A stretch of 36,929 bases of DNA, from the NCBI GenBank assembly GCA_012974445.1, contig JAAXQG010000149.1:1-36929 (forward strand). The letters run 5' to 3'. This DNA comes from Desulfuromonadales bacterium. Its GTDB lineage: Bacteria > Desulfobacterota > Desulfuromonadia > Desulfuromonadales > JAAXQG01. The notes beneath the pieces are model-generated. The model was not told the origin of the DNA, searched no databases, and worked only from the letters and a program-made list of their open reading frames with translations. Positions within the stretch are counted from its first letter, which is position 1; every line of letters starts with the position of its first letter. This document shows, one piece after another, positions 8,635 to 17,155 of the stretch. Position numbers and translations under genes: made by a program.

Positions 8635-10041
8635 CTATTCTGTGTCTTTGGGGCCCTGAAGTGGGAGGCTGACCATGAAGTCACTGCCCTGCTCGGCGGA
8701 GGATTGAACCTGGATCGATCCTTCGTGAGCCTCAACGATGGATTTGACAATGGCCAGCCCAAGACCCGTACCGCCGACGGCCCGATTGCGGGCCTTGTCG
8801 ACGCGGTAAAAGCGCTCGAAGATGTGGGGTAGATCACTCTCGGGAATGCCAAAGCCTGTATCTCGGATATGGACGATGGCATTGCCATCATGCAGTCCGA
8901 GGCTGATGCAGACATCACCTCCATCATTGTTGTATTTGATGGCGTTGGAGATGAGGTTCAGGAACAGTCGGCGTAGCCGAAGTTCATCGCCCCTGATCAT
9001 CACCTCCTCGGAGACCTCAAGCTTGAGTTCGATGGAGATGTTTTTTTCTTCACCCAGTACCCGAGTTTGCCAGTGGAGCTGCTGGATGAGGTCGGTGAGG
9101 TTGAACTCCTGAAGAACCAGGGGGGCGTTACCCTTTTCGCTCTTGGACAGGGTCAGCAGATCCTCGATGATTCGAGTCATCAGATCGACCTCTTCCATGT
9201 TGGAGCGCAGCACCTGCTTGAACTCATCGATGTCCTTGGCCCAGCGCATGGCCACTTCGATTTCCCCCCGGATGATCGTCAAGGGGGTTCGTAGCTCATG
9301 GGATGCGTCACCGGAGAACTGACTAATTTTCTGAAAGGAGTCTTCTAGTCGGGAAAGCATGGAGTTGAAGGTGTCGATGAGCCGGCCGATCTCATCATTG
9401 GAGTCGATTCGGGGCAGGCGTTTGTTGAGGCTGCTGGCGTTGATCTTACGTACGGCCTGGGTGATCTGGTCCACAGGATCCAGCGCCTTGCGGGCCAGAA
9501 ACCAGCCGCAGAAGGAGGCGCCTGCCAGAACGAGCGGAATGGACATCAGAAGTATATAAACCAGCTTCTGCAGCGCCAGCTCCGCGGCCTCCATGGTCGC
9601 GGCCACCTGAATCAGAAAATGTTTGCTGCCCTTTTCATTCGCCATGGTGCGAAAGATACGCAAGGGGGGATCGATTTGAGTGAAGGTTTCAAATTCCGGT
9701 GCATCGATTTCTGCGCTGACGTACTCCCCAAGTCTTCCCAGCCCGGAGCTGTAAATGAGGTTGGATGAGAGGCAGCTCTGTCCGGTACGGGTATCGAGGA
9801 TATCGATAAATTCCCCGAAACCAAGGTCCTCGGAGAGGTGGTGCATCAAAACCCTGCACTCCAGCTCGTCGGAGGAGTGCAGGGTTTTTAGTGACTGCGT
9901 CGCTACATCACGCAGCCTCGCATCGACGCTGTCCCTGAGGCCATGCGCCAAGCTGAGGTACCAGAAACTTCCCGAGACCAGCAGCACAAGGGTCAGAATC
10001 ATAACGTACCAGAGAGTCAGGCGCTGGCGTAGGGACAACAA
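8635..10041 (-). CDS. Sensor histidine kinase (HAMP-HisKA-HATPase)
   Basis: A 468-residue membrane kinase that phosphorylates the adjacent OmpR-type regulator. Transmembrane helices at about 10-30 and 160-182 enclose a periplasmic sensor of about 130 residues. HAMP follows at about 183-237, HisKA carries the phospho-accepting H248 (SGDASHELRTPL), and the ATPase domain has the N box (NLISNAIKY, N366), DTGFG (394-398), an F box (FERFYRVDKA) and GTGLGLA (424-430). The architecture resembles heavy-metal/envelope sensors such as CusS, but the ligand is unknown. The best start is TTG at 10039-10041, five bases after the regulator's stop; a second TTG follows immediately. GAGAG within the end of the regulator gene could serve as ribosome-binding site. 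The non-AUG start and close spacing suggest coupled translation. Confidence 0.94.
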   Translation of the reverse strand: MLSLRQRLTLWYVMILTLVLLVSGSFWYLSLAHGLRDSVDARLRDVATQSLKTLHSSDELECRVLMHHLSEDLGFGEFIDILDTRTGQSCLSSNLIYSSGLGRLGEYVSAEIDAPEFETFTQIDPPLRIFRTMANEKGSKHFLIQVAATMEAAELALQKLVYILLMSIPLVLAGASFCGWFLARKALDPVDQITQAVRKINASSLNKRLPRIDSNDEIGRLIDTFNSMLSRLEDSFQKISQFSGDASHELRTPLTIIRGEIEVAMRWAKDIDEFKQVLRSNMEEVDLMTRIIEDLLTLSKSEKGNAPLVLQEFNLTDLIQQLHWQTRVLGEEKNISIELKLEVSEEVMIRGDELRLRRLFLNLISNAIKYNNDGGDVCISLGLHDGNAIVHIRDTGFGIPESDLPHIFERFYRVDKARNRAVGGTGLGLAIVKSIVEAHEGSIQVQSSAEQGSDFMVSLPLQGPKDTE

Positions 10042-10046
10042 GGGTT

Positions 10047-10721
10047 TTAACTCTCTTCTTTGAGAACGTAGCCGACACCGCGTACGGTGTGAATCAACTT
10101 CTTGGCGTAGTCCTTGTCGATCTTCTTACGCAGGTAGTTGACGTAGACGTCGATGATGTTGGTGAAAGAGTCAAAGGAGTAGTCCCAGACATGCTCGGCA
10201 ATCATGGTACGGGTAAGTACCTGATTGGGATTGCGCATGAAATATTCGATCAGGGCGTATTCCTTTGCGGTCAGGTCGATTTCGACGCTGCTGCGCCATA
10301 CTTTGTGGCTGACAGGGTCCAGACGCAGGTCGGCGAAAAAGAGCTCAGCGCCGCGGTCCTGCTTTTGACGGCGCAGCAGGGCGCGGACCCGGGCCAGAAG
10401 TTCGGAGAAGGCGAAGGGTTTGGTGAGGTAGTCGTCGCTGCCCGAATCCAAACCGGTGACAATGTCTTCGACCTTGTCCTTGGCGGTCAGGCAAAGTACG
10501 GGGCTGGGGTTGTCTTTGGCGCGGAGATCCTTGATGACGGCCAGACCGTCCTTCTTGGGGAGCATGATGTCCATGATGATGAGATCATAGGGGGTGTTCT
10601 CCGCCATGTAGAGACCCTCTTCGCCATCGTAGGCGACATCAACGGCGAACTTTTCTTCTTCAAGGCCTCTTTTGATAAAGCTGGCGACTTTTTTTTCATC
10701 TTCTACGACCAGAATTCTCAT
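10047..10721 (-). CDS. OmpR/PhoB-family response regulator
   Basis: A 224-residue two-domain transcription factor. The receiver domain (about 1-118) has the acidic pocket (VVEDE), phospho-acceptor D51 (IIMDIMLP), T79 and K101 (LTKPF). The C-terminal winged-helix DNA-binding domain (about 127-222) has the family hallmarks LTAKEYALIEYF and RGVGYVL. It is cognate to the kinase that starts five bases downstream. AGGAGA precedes the ATG. The gene begins 42 bases after the stop of the PEP synthase/PPDK regulator, so the three genes may share a transcript. Targets are unknown; the neighbouring degP hints at an envelope-stress role. Confidence 0.96.
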   Translation of the reverse strand: MRILVVEDEKKVASFIKRGLEEEKFAVDVAYDGEEGLYMAENTPYDLIIMDIMLPKKDGLAVIKDLRAKDNPSPVLCLTAKDKVEDIVTGLDSGSDDYLTKPFAFSELLARVRALLRRQKQDRGAELFFADLRLDPVSHKVWRSSVEIDLTAKEYALIEYFMRNPNQVLTRTMIAEHVWDYSFDSFTNIIDVYVNYLRKKIDKDYAKKLIHTVRGVGYVLKEES

Positions 10722-10763
10722 CTTGTTTCTCCTTTGGTGTCTTGATGCGGCGTGGACTCGACA

Positions 10764-11576
10764 TCATTTCAGGTTGAGTTTGATTAGGACCTCGTTTGCG
10801 GTCTCTTCAAGGGCTTTGCCGGTGACATTCACGTGGGCCCAGCCCTGCTTGCGAAAAAGTTTTTTGGCCTCTCTGAGCTCATCGCTGATGCGTTCGTAAT
10901 CCGCATAAGCACTCCGGGTTGTCTGGCCGAGATTTTTGAGACGCGATGATCTCAGCTCCATAAGCCTCTCGGGATCGATCACTAGTCCCGCGATCCGCTC
11001 TCGGGGAACCTCAAAGAGTTCGTCCGGAGGTGCTATCCCCTGGACCAGGGGGATGTTGGCTACTCTCCAGCCCCTATGAGCGAGGTAGATTGACAGCGGT
11101 GTTTTACTGGTGCGAGAAACACCTACCAGGACGATGTCGGCCTGATGGAGTCTGCGAACTTCCTGTCCGTCATCGTGTTTGACTGTAAATTCGATGGCCT
11201 CGATGCGACGAAAATATTCTTCATCAACGCTGTGCAGCAGCCCCGGTGTTTCCTGCGGGGAGTGGCCAATAAACCGGGCCATGGCCAGCAGCAGCGGTGT
11301 TAACAAGTCGATGCAGGGTAACCCCAGAGAGTCGCATTCATCATGCACCATGGCGGCAAGACTTCTGTTGACGATGGTGTAGACCACCAGACCCTGATTT
11401 TTAAGAGCTTCATCCAGAACTTCGTAAACCTGGTTTTTATTGCGCACATTGCTGATCTGCTTCAGTTTGACCCGATGCCCCCGGAACTGGGAGAGGGCGG
11501 CAAGAACCATCTTTTCTGCCGTTTCGCCAGTCGCGTCCGACAACAGGTAGATAATCTGATCTGAGTCAGCAATCAT
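10764..11576 (-). CDS. PEP synthase / pyruvate phosphate dikinase regulatory protein (DUF299)
   Basis: A 270-residue bifunctional kinase/pyrophosphorylase. The family uses ADP to phosphorylate and inactivate PEP synthase or PPDK on the threonine next to the catalytic histidine, and uses phosphate to reverse this, thereby switching between gluconeogenic and glycolytic flux. The P-loop-like GVSRTSKTP motif is at residues 152-160, and the family N-terminus ([14 protein letters not shown]) is intact. Length is normal. The target enzyme is not in this window, so PSRP and PDRP cannot be distinguished. A likely promoter lies at 11606-11633. Confidence 0.94.
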   Translation of the reverse strand: MIADSDQIIYLLSDATGETAEKMVLAALSQFRGHRVKLKQISNVRNKNQVYEVLDEALKNQGLVVYTIVNRSLAAMVHDECDSLGLPCIDLLTPLLLAMARFIGHSPQETPGLLHSVDEEYFRRIEAIEFTVKHDDGQEVRRLHQADIVLVGVSRTSKTPLSIYLAHRGWRVANIPLVQGIAPPDELFEVPRERIAGLVIDPERLMELRSSRLKNLGQTTRSAYADYERISDELREAKKLFRKQGWAHVNVTGKALEETANEVLIKLNLK

Positions 11577-11605
11577 TTTAATAAAAACACCCTTTCACTG
11601 TGGGG

Positions 11606-11633
11606 ATTTTATCATGCGTTTTCTAATGTGCAA
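11606..11633 (-). promoter_or_regulatory. Candidate sigma70-like promoter for the DUF299 regulator
   Basis: On the minus strand, TTGCAC (11628-11633) is followed after 16 bases by TAAAAT (11606-11611; 5/6 match to the -10 consensus), about 30 bases before the start codon. The -35 box is weak. Confidence 0.4.
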
Positions 11634-11829
11634 GGCGGCCGAATAAAGTTGCAGAAGGGGGCAGTTTCTCCTCATATTTCAAACAACAAGCAGGGCACAC
11701 CTCTTTCGTGGTAATTGGTCGCCACATGTGGTACTTGACTCATTAGTTGGTGCGAGGCTAGTTCTCCAGGGTGAAAATTGTCAAGGTTTTTATTGCTTTC
11801 CTTTCATTTCTTTTGTTACACAGGCGTTT

Positions 11830-12750
11830 ATGGAAAAAGACTGGATAGAGATAGAGTTAATGGTTCCCGGACCCCTGGTCGATCTGCTTGCCGATGAGCT
11901 GATGTGCCTGGGGGCTCAAGGGGTTGTGACGGCCGATCAGCTACTCGACACCTTTGTTGTCCCTGAAGATCGGGGATACGAGGCGACAGAACGGATCAAG
12001 GTCTATTTTGAGCATCCTGAAAATCAGGACGAACTGGTGGCCAAAGTGGTAGAAGCTGTAAGTGGCCTCCGTCGTTTTCAGAATGATTTCATTCCTGAGC
12101 CTCCCATGGTCACTGCCATCGGAGCGCAGGACTGGGCGGAAGGCTGGAAGCAGCACTTCGAGAGCTTTCGTATCGGCAAGCGCCTGATCGTGGAGCCCAC
12201 CTGGGAGCAGAATTTTCATGCTCCTGGCGACGCGGTGGTCAAGATCGATCCGGGCATGGCCTTCGGGACCGGCTCCCATGAGACCACTCGCCTCTGTCTG
12301 GAGGAGATCGCCCGTCTTTTTGATGAGGGAACTTCTCTTGCCAGCGTGCTCGATGTCGGTACCGGTTCGGGTATTCTTGCTCTTGGGGCCGCGGCTCTTG
12401 GGGCTCCCCGGGTGTTGGGGTGCGAAATCGATGAGGCGGCCTGTGAGGTGGCGCGGGAGAATGTACGTCTGAATTGCGCCGAAGGGGCCATCGAGATTAC
12501 AAGCACCGAGCTGGAGGCATTGGAAGGGACCTATGATCTGGTCATCGCCAATATCCTGGCCGAAGAAAATGTGAGACTGGCCTGCCATCTGGTGGAACAC
12601 ACTGCCGCCGAGGGCTGGCTGGTTTTGTCCGGAATCCTGAAGGAGAAACAGCAGTTTGTTGTCGATGGCTTCTCAGGGTTTGGTCTTGGTGAGCCCCGAT
12701 TCGCCTTCCACAACGAATGGGTCTGTATTGTCTACCAGAAGTCACGCTGA
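11830..12750 (+). CDS. prmA: Ribosomal protein L11 methyltransferase
   Basis: A 306-residue SAM-dependent enzyme that trimethylates ribosomal protein L11. The N-terminal substrate-binding domain (about 1-95) starts EKDWIEIEL. Then come GMAFGTGSHETT (142-153), the SAM motif DVGTGSGILALGA (175-187), the acidic ribose-binding stretch GCEIDEAA (197-204) and DLVIANILAE (236-245). The frame is open upstream to 11728, but starting at the ATG at 11830 gives the normal family length and a native N-terminus. The ribosome-binding site is weak. rsmE follows after only three bases, so the two are co-transcribed. Confidence 0.95.
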   Translation: MEKDWIEIELMVPGPLVDLLADELMCLGAQGVVTADQLLDTFVVPEDRGYEATERIKVYFEHPENQDELVAKVVEAVSGLRRFQNDFIPEPPMVTAIGAQDWAEGWKQHFESFRIGKRLIVEPTWEQNFHAPGDAVVKIDPGMAFGTGSHETTRLCLEEIARLFDEGTSLASVLDVGTGSGILALGAAALGAPRVLGCEIDEAACEVARENVRLNCAEGAIEITSTELEALEGTYDLVIANILAEENVRLACHLVEHTAAEGWLVLSGILKEKQQFVVDGFSGFGLGEPRFAFHNEWVCIVYQKSR

Positions 12751-12753
12751 TCT

Positions 12754-13482
12754 ATGCGCCGTTTTCTGACCCGTATCGAATACAGTGCGCCTGACGAAAT
12801 CCTGCTCAACGATGAGTTTCTCCATCATGCCCGAAACGTTTTGCGTATGGAGCCGGGGCAGGAGCTTCTTCTTCTGGATGGCCAGGGGGAGGTCTTTCAC
12901 TGTCGTATTCTCAGCCTGGAGCGCAGCGACGCTCGGGCCCGGGTGCTGAAGCGGTGGCAGGAAGAAGGAAGCTCTCTGAGGGTTCGACTCTTGCAGGGGA
13001 TTCCTAAGGGCGATAAGATCGACCTGGTACTTCAAAAGGGAACCGAGCTCGGGGTAGACTGTTTCAGCCCCGTTATGACCCAGCGTTGTATTGTTCGTCT
13101 CAGCGCAGACAGGGCGGACTCAAAGCGTCAGCGCTGGGAAAAAATAGCCCTTGAGGCGGCTCGTCAATCGCAAGGGGCACGGGCCCCGCAGGTTGATTTG
13201 CCGCAGAACCTCGATAAAATCCTGCCGAGTTGCTCTGAGGAGCTTCGACTGGTTTTCTGGGAAGGGGACTGCCCTTCGCTGAGTTCTGTGCTTCCGGAGG
13301 TTGCACCTGCGTCCGTCGCACTTCTGGTGGGGCCAGAAGGGGGTCTGAGTCGTCAGGAGGTTGATCTCGCATGCTCTTGTGGTTTTGTGCCGGTGAGTCT
13401 TGGGCGCCGCATCCTGCGGTCTGAAACAGCCGGATTGGCGGCGGTGACAATTCTCCAGTATCTCTACGGAGACCTGGGGTAG
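12754..13482 (+). CDS. rsmE: 16S rRNA (uracil-1498-N3)-methyltransferase
   Basis: A 242-residue SPOUT-class methyltransferase that modifies U1498 in the 30S decoding region. The PUA-like N-terminal part (MRRFLTRIEY...LLLDGQGE) is followed by the catalytic knot with LLQGIPKGDKID, LVGPEGGLS and LGRRILRSETA, the conserved SAM-binding trefoil motifs. Length is typical. It begins three bases after prmA, and this pairing of two translation-apparatus methylases is common in bacteria. The zinc-ribbon/RDD gene follows after about 50 bases. Confidence 0.96.
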   Translation: MRRFLTRIEYSAPDEILLNDEFLHHARNVLRMEPGQELLLLDGQGEVFHCRILSLERSDARARVLKRWQEEGSSLRVRLLQGIPKGDKIDLVLQKGTELGVDCFSPVMTQRCIVRLSADRADSKRQRWEKIALEAARQSQGARAPQVDLPQNLDKILPSCSEELRLVFWEGDCPSLSSVLPEVAPASVALLVGPEGGLSRQEVDLACSCGFVPVSLGRRILRSETAGLAAVTILQYLYGDLG

Positions 13483-13534
13483 GATATGGATGACGCGGGG
13501 CCTGTTCAAAAGAGCCCCGGGGACAGGAGACAGG

Positions 13535-15229
13535 ATGAAGTGCCCGAAATGTGGATATACCAGCTTCGACTATCTCGACAGCTGCAAGAAGTGCGAAAAT
13601 AGTCTCACAGAGTTTAAGAGTAAATTCGGCCTGCGCAGTCTCATTTTTCCGAACCGCCCGGTGCAGGTGGACGATTTCTCTTCAAACGATTCCCTTGAAC
13701 AATCCGACGCTTCCGTTGATGCGGGGGCTGATTTCGGATATGACCTCTCTGAGGAGCCTTTGTCGCAAGTCTCCACCGCCCCTTCCGGGATTGAAAACTC
13801 CGCATCCTCCGCCGAATCATCCCCCGTTGTCGCCGCTCAATCTGACTCTGATATGGCTGAAGATGAGGATGAATTTGATTTTGGTCTCGACTGGTCCGAA
13901 ACCGCTTCGGCCTCATCGGAGCTGCGCAGTACGGCGGGCGAGCTCCCGGTTGAGACGGAAGGCTTCGAGGGCGTCGACTCCGCCGAGGGACTTGCGGCCG
14001 GAGACGACAGCTTCTCCTTCGACTTCGATGAGCAGGACCCGGTGCCTGAACCCCCTCCCGAAGAGCCTTTGCCCTCTCAGGGCTCTGCTGCCGGAGCTGA
14101 GGTTTCTGAGGCTTTCGACTCTGCCCCGGAGACCCCTTTGGAGGGCTCTTCTGCTGAGCAGGAAGTTCACTTCGACTTTGAAGAACTCGCTTCCGAATCG
14201 CCCGAAGCGGCGCAAGACGCATTCGGATCTGATTCTTCCAGTGATCCGCTGCTTTCAGCTGTGACGACTGCTCCAGTCGACACTGGCTTCGACGCAGGGG
14301 AAATGAGTTTTGATGATCTGACCCTGGATGAGCTCCAGGCTCAGGAGGAGGAAGTTCAGGAGGAGGAAGTTGTAGGTTTAAGTTTTGAAGACCTTTCCGA
14401 TGAGGATTTTGAAGTTCCGGAGCAGGAGGCTGCCGCCGAGTTGCCGGATCCCTTCGCCACTGCCTTTGATGAGCTTGACGATTTTGACGATCTCGATTTT
14501 TCTGACGAGGATCTCGATCTCGGAAAAAAATCAAAGGAAGAGTCAGAGGAAGAAAAGGAGGACCCCCCCGTCCCTTTTGACCGTAAGGAGGCCACTTCCG
14601 TGGAGTGGTCTTCAATTCAGGTCGACGCAGCGGATGATTCGCAGCAGTCAGGCGCAGCAGCGGATGATCTACTGGTTGAGGTTCCTGCCCATGTGTCTTT
14701 CGAAGAAGCTGTTGTTCTCGCAGCAGCCCCAGTTGACGAGCAGGCCGAATCTTCAGTTGATGAACAGGAAGATCCCCCTTCTGCAGTAATACGTCTTGCG
14801 GCCATGGGGGCGGATCTGGGACTTCTTGCCGGAGTCCTGCTGCTCTTCTTCTGGGTAGGGCAGAAGCTTCTGGCCAGCCCGGGCCAGAGCAACCTGCTCC
14901 CGCCGCTGGAAGAGGTACTCTATCTGGCGACGCCTTACTTTCTGGTGCTTTTTATTACCCACTTCGTCTATTTCGCGCTTTTCCACCTTCTTGCGGGACA
15001 GACTCCGGGGAAAATGCTTTTTCGCATAAGGGTCGTCGATGAAGGCGGTGGTGACATCAGCCCGGGGCAGGCTTTTCTGCGCACTGTCGGCGGGTTGTTT
15101 TCGGCCCTGAGTCTGGGACTGGGTTTTTTGCCCGCCTTTCGTCCCGAGGGGCGAAGCTGGAACGATCGCATTGCAGGGACCCGTATTGTCTGGAGCCTGG
15201 ATGAAGGGGAGTCGGAACTGGATGTCTGA
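13535..15229 (+). CDS. Zinc-ribbon, acidic low-complexity, RDD-domain membrane protein
   Basis: A 564-residue protein of unknown function in three parts. Residues 1-22 are a zinc ribbon with Cys pairs C3/C6 and C17/C20 (CPKCGYTS...CKKC). About 45-400 is a very acidic Asp/Glu/Ser/Pro-rich stretch, probably disordered, with recurring FDF/FDFDE-like patches. About 415-555 is an RDD domain with hydrophobic helices (near LGLLAGVLLLFFWVG and FLVLFITHFVYFALF) and the signature GQTPGKMLFRIRVVD. The open frame extends upstream to 13490, but the ATG at 13535 directly starts the zinc ribbon and has AGGAGA seven bases upstream. It follows rsmE and ends at a terminator. RDD proteins are often envelope or transport-associated; no specific role can be assigned. 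Confidence 0.85.
   Translation: MKCPKCGYTSFDYLDSCKKCENSLTEFKSKFGLRSLIFPNRPVQVDDFSSNDSLEQSDASVDAGADFGYDLSEEPLSQVSTAPSGIENSASSAESSPVVAAQSDSDMAEDEDEFDFGLDWSETASASSELRSTAGELPVETEGFEGVDSAEGLAAGDDSFSFDFDEQDPVPEPPPEEPLPSQGSAAGAEVSEAFDSAPETPLEGSSAEQEVHFDFEELASESPEAAQDAFGSDSSSDPLLSAVTTAPVDTGFDAGEMSFDDLTLDELQAQEEEVQEEEVVGLSFEDLSDEDFEVPEQEAAAELPDPFATAFDELDDFDDLDFSDEDLDLGKKSKEESEEEKEDPPVPFDRKEATSVEWSSIQVDAADDSQQSGAAADDLLVEVPAHVSFEEAVVLAAAPVDEQAESSVDEQEDPPSAVIRLAAMGADLGLLAGVLLLFFWVGQKLLASPGQSNLLPPLEEVLYLATPYFLVLFITHFVYFALFHLLAGQTPGKMLFRIRVVDEGGGDISPGQAFLRTVGGLFSALSLGLGFLPAFRPEGRSWNDRIAGTRIVWSLDEGESELDV
14342..14371 (+). repeat. Tandem 15-bp duplication in the acidic linker
   Basis: The 15-mer CAGGAGGAGGAAGTT occurs twice back to back, encoding two copies of QEEEV in the disordered segment of the RDD protein. 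It is in frame and lengthens the acidic linker without disrupting it. Confidence 0.85.
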
Positions 15230-15260
15230 TCAGGCATAAGGCAGGTTTGGCTGGATAAGT

Positions 15261-15295
15261 AAAGCGCGGCACCCTGAATGGGGCCGCGCTTTTTT
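15261..15295 (+). terminator. Terminator after the RDD gene
   Basis: Arms AAAGCGCGGC / GCCGCGCTTT (perfect, 10 bp) with a 12-base loop, followed by T residues to 15295. It lies between the convergent RDD and glyoxalase II-like genes and overlaps nothing essential. Confidence 0.85.
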
Positions 15296-15296
15296 C

Positions 15297-15911
15297 TCAT
15301 CCCATGCGAAGACGAATGAAGCTCTCCAGGTCAGGGCACTGGAGAAAGGGGTTGTTCTCCAGTTCAAAGGCCAGGGTCGAGACTTTGCGGGGGCCGTAGT
15401 CATGCCCCGGGTAAACCAGAGTTTCGGGGGCAAAGGCTGCCAGCCGCTTGAGGCTGCGATAGAGCTGAGCGGGATCACTTCCGACCAGATCCGCCCGGCC
15501 GACGCGGCCGACGAAGAGGGTGTCGCCGGTGATCAGGGCCCCGGGCGGGTTCAGCACGATAGAGCCGGGGGTGTGCCCCGGGCAGTGCAGAATGTGGATA
15601 TCGGTCTGTCCCAGGCGCAGGTGGCTTTCGTCCTGCAGGGGGATCTGCGCCAGGGGTATATCGGCCGGATGCCCGGCCAGTATCGCCCGGCTGTGACTCA
15701 GGATTTCTTCGTTGCCGGCACAGTGGTCCCGGTGGCCATGGGTGTTGACCAGGGTTTCGATCTCGACCCCTTCGTTTTTGGCGGCCTCAAGCAGGGCCTC
15801 CGGGGCGAAGGAGGGATCGACGGCGATGGCCTTGCGGCTCTCGGGGTCGATGATCAGGTAGGAGAAGTTCTTCATCTCCCCGGCTTCGATCTGCAGAATA
15901 CGTAGACTCAT
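15297..15911 (-). CDS. Glyoxalase II-like MBL-fold hydrolase
   Basis: A 204-residue metallo-beta-lactamase-fold thioester hydrolase. Metal ligands are visible in THGHRDH (H58, H60, D62, H63), GHTPGS (H113), GDTLF (D130) and YPGHDYG (H170). The motif GDTLFVGRVGRADL is typical of short hydroxyacylglutathione hydrolase-like and ETHE1-like proteins, so either a thioester or a persulfide substrate is possible. The frame is open upstream, but the ATG at 15909-15911 gives the conserved N-terminus MSLRILQIEAGEMKNFSYL and starts four bases after the stop of the small gene at 15916-16134. The two genes form a short minus-strand operon. It is unrelated in detail to the RNase Z-like protein at 4390-5382. 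Confidence 0.87.
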   Translation of the reverse strand: MSLRILQIEAGEMKNFSYLIIDPESRKAIAVDPSFAPEALLEAAKNEGVEIETLVNTHGHRDHCAGNEEILSHSRAILAGHPADIPLAQIPLQDESHLRLGQTDIHILHCPGHTPGSIVLNPPGALITGDTLFVGRVGRADLVGSDPAQLYRSLKRLAAFAPETLVYPGHDYGPRKVSTLAFELENNPFLQCPDLESFIRLRMG

Positions 15912-15915
15912 GGAC

Positions 15916-16134
15916 TTACCACAGGGGGGGCTCGGGAGGTTTGTTCCCGATTTTGCGCACTTCCCCTTCGATGATCTTGAAGATGTCGCCGGTCTTGACG
16001 ACGGTCCATTGATCGCCCTCTTCGGGGGGCAGGGGGAATTCGCGGGTTCCCAGATAAATATCTTCGCCATCGATCATTGCCCACCAGTCGAGGGCGCCGG
16101 TCTGCCAGAGTTTCGTTTTAAGATGAAATGCCAT
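15916..16134 (-). CDS. Small conserved-looking protein, function unknown
   Basis: A 72-residue soluble protein starting MAFHLKTKLWQTGALDWWAM and ending in a proline-rich tail (KPPEPPLW). No signal peptide, membrane helix or known motif is visible. The ATG at 16132-16134 has AGGAGA about ten bases upstream; longer upstream in-frame starts lack such a site. It ends four bases before the glyoxalase II-like gene, so the two are almost certainly co-transcribed, which supports it being real. The family is not recognised. Confidence 0.65.
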   Translation of the reverse strand: MAFHLKTKLWQTGALDWWAMIDGEDIYLGTREFPLPPEEGDQWTVVKTGDIFKIIEGEVRKIGNKPPEPPLW

Positions 16135-16315
16135 AAATCGGATCTTCTCCTGAAAAGCGGTTGGTGAATAGGTTGCGCCTGCTTTTTTTTGAATATAGCG
16201 GTGGGAATGCCGGGGGTCAACGTCGATGGGCTTGTGGACCCAGTGAGGCATCGACTATAGTTGATTCGTTCGGTTAGATTGTTCGAAATAATATTGCTGC
16301 CGACAGGGTGAGAGA

Positions 16316-17155
16316 ATGAAATTCGTAAAAATGCATGGTGCCGGAAATGATTATGTCTATGTGGACGCTTTTCAGCAGCAGATCGATGACCCGGCTACTC
16401 TGGCGCAGCAGGTCAGTGACCGAAACTTCGGTATCGGCTCCGACGGTCTGATTCTTATACTTCCCTCGGATCTGGCCGATGTTCGTATGCGTATGTTCAA
16501 TGCCGACGGCAGCGAGGCGGAAATGTGCGGCAACGGCATCCGCTGCGTGGCTAAGTATGCCTACGACCGAAGCTTGGTTGACTCAACCTCTATCCGGATC
16601 GAGACGGGGGCCGGGGTTCGCACCCTGGAGCTTTTCCCCAATGAGCTGGGATTGGTGGAGAAGGTGCGGGTAAATATGGGGGCTCCGGCCTTGCTGCGCA
16701 GCGAACTTCCCATGTACGGTGAGCCCTGCAGTCAATTCATCGATGAAGAGATCACTGCCTGCGGGGATCTCTTCAGGGCCACCTGCATCTCCATGGGTAA
16801 CCCGCACTGCGTGGTTTTCGTTGAGGATCTAGATAGCTTCGACCTGCCACGTTTCGGCGCGGCCCTGGAGCATCACCCCTTGTTTCCCCGACGAATCAAT
16901 GTGGAATTCGTCCAGGTTCTCTCCCCCCGCGAAGTGCGGCAACGCACCTGGGAGAGGGGAGCGGGCGAAACGCTGGCTTGCGGAACCGGAGCCTCGGCCG
17001 TGACCGTGGCCGGGGTCCTGACGGGACGGACCGAACGTTCCATTCTTAATCATCTCTCGGGCGGGGATCTGGAGATGGAGTGGTCGCACAGTGGAGATGT
17101 CTTCATGGCCGGCCCCGCGGTGGAGGTTTTCGAGGGGCACTACAGCCCCCGTTAG
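16316..17155 (+). CDS. dapF: Diaminopimelate epimerase
   Basis: A 279-residue PLP-independent racemase that interconverts LL- and meso-diaminopimelate for lysine and peptidoglycan synthesis. The two catalytic cysteines are in EMCGNGIRC (C71) and ETLACGTGASA (C222). The N-terminus MKFVKMHGAGNDYVYVD is canonical and the length is normal. GGTGAGAG precedes the ATG. The TAG stop codon coincides with the first bases of the palindromic element at 17153-17319. No other lysine genes are adjacent. Confidence 0.98.
   Translation: MKFVKMHGAGNDYVYVDAFQQQIDDPATLAQQVSDRNFGIGSDGLILILPSDLADVRMRMFNADGSEAEMCGNGIRCVAKYAYDRSLVDSTSIRIETGAGVRTLELFPNELGLVEKVRVNMGAPALLRSELPMYGEPCSQFIDEEITACGDLFRATCISMGNPHCVVFVEDLDSFDLPRFGAALEHHPLFPRRINVEFVQVLSPREVRQRTWERGAGETLACGTGASAVTVAGVLTGRTERSILNHLSGGDLEMEWSHSGDVFMAGPAVEVFEGHYSPR

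Noticed and set aside
11728-11829. Extended N-terminus for prmA from 11728
   Set aside because: It adds 34 residues not found in the family; starting at 11830 gives normal length and a native first strand.
13641-14615. Minus-strand 324-codon frame over the acidic linker of the RDD gene
   Set aside because: The translation is a low-complexity Arg/Pro/Gln mirror of the acidic Asp/Glu/Ser linker; it is a composition artefact.
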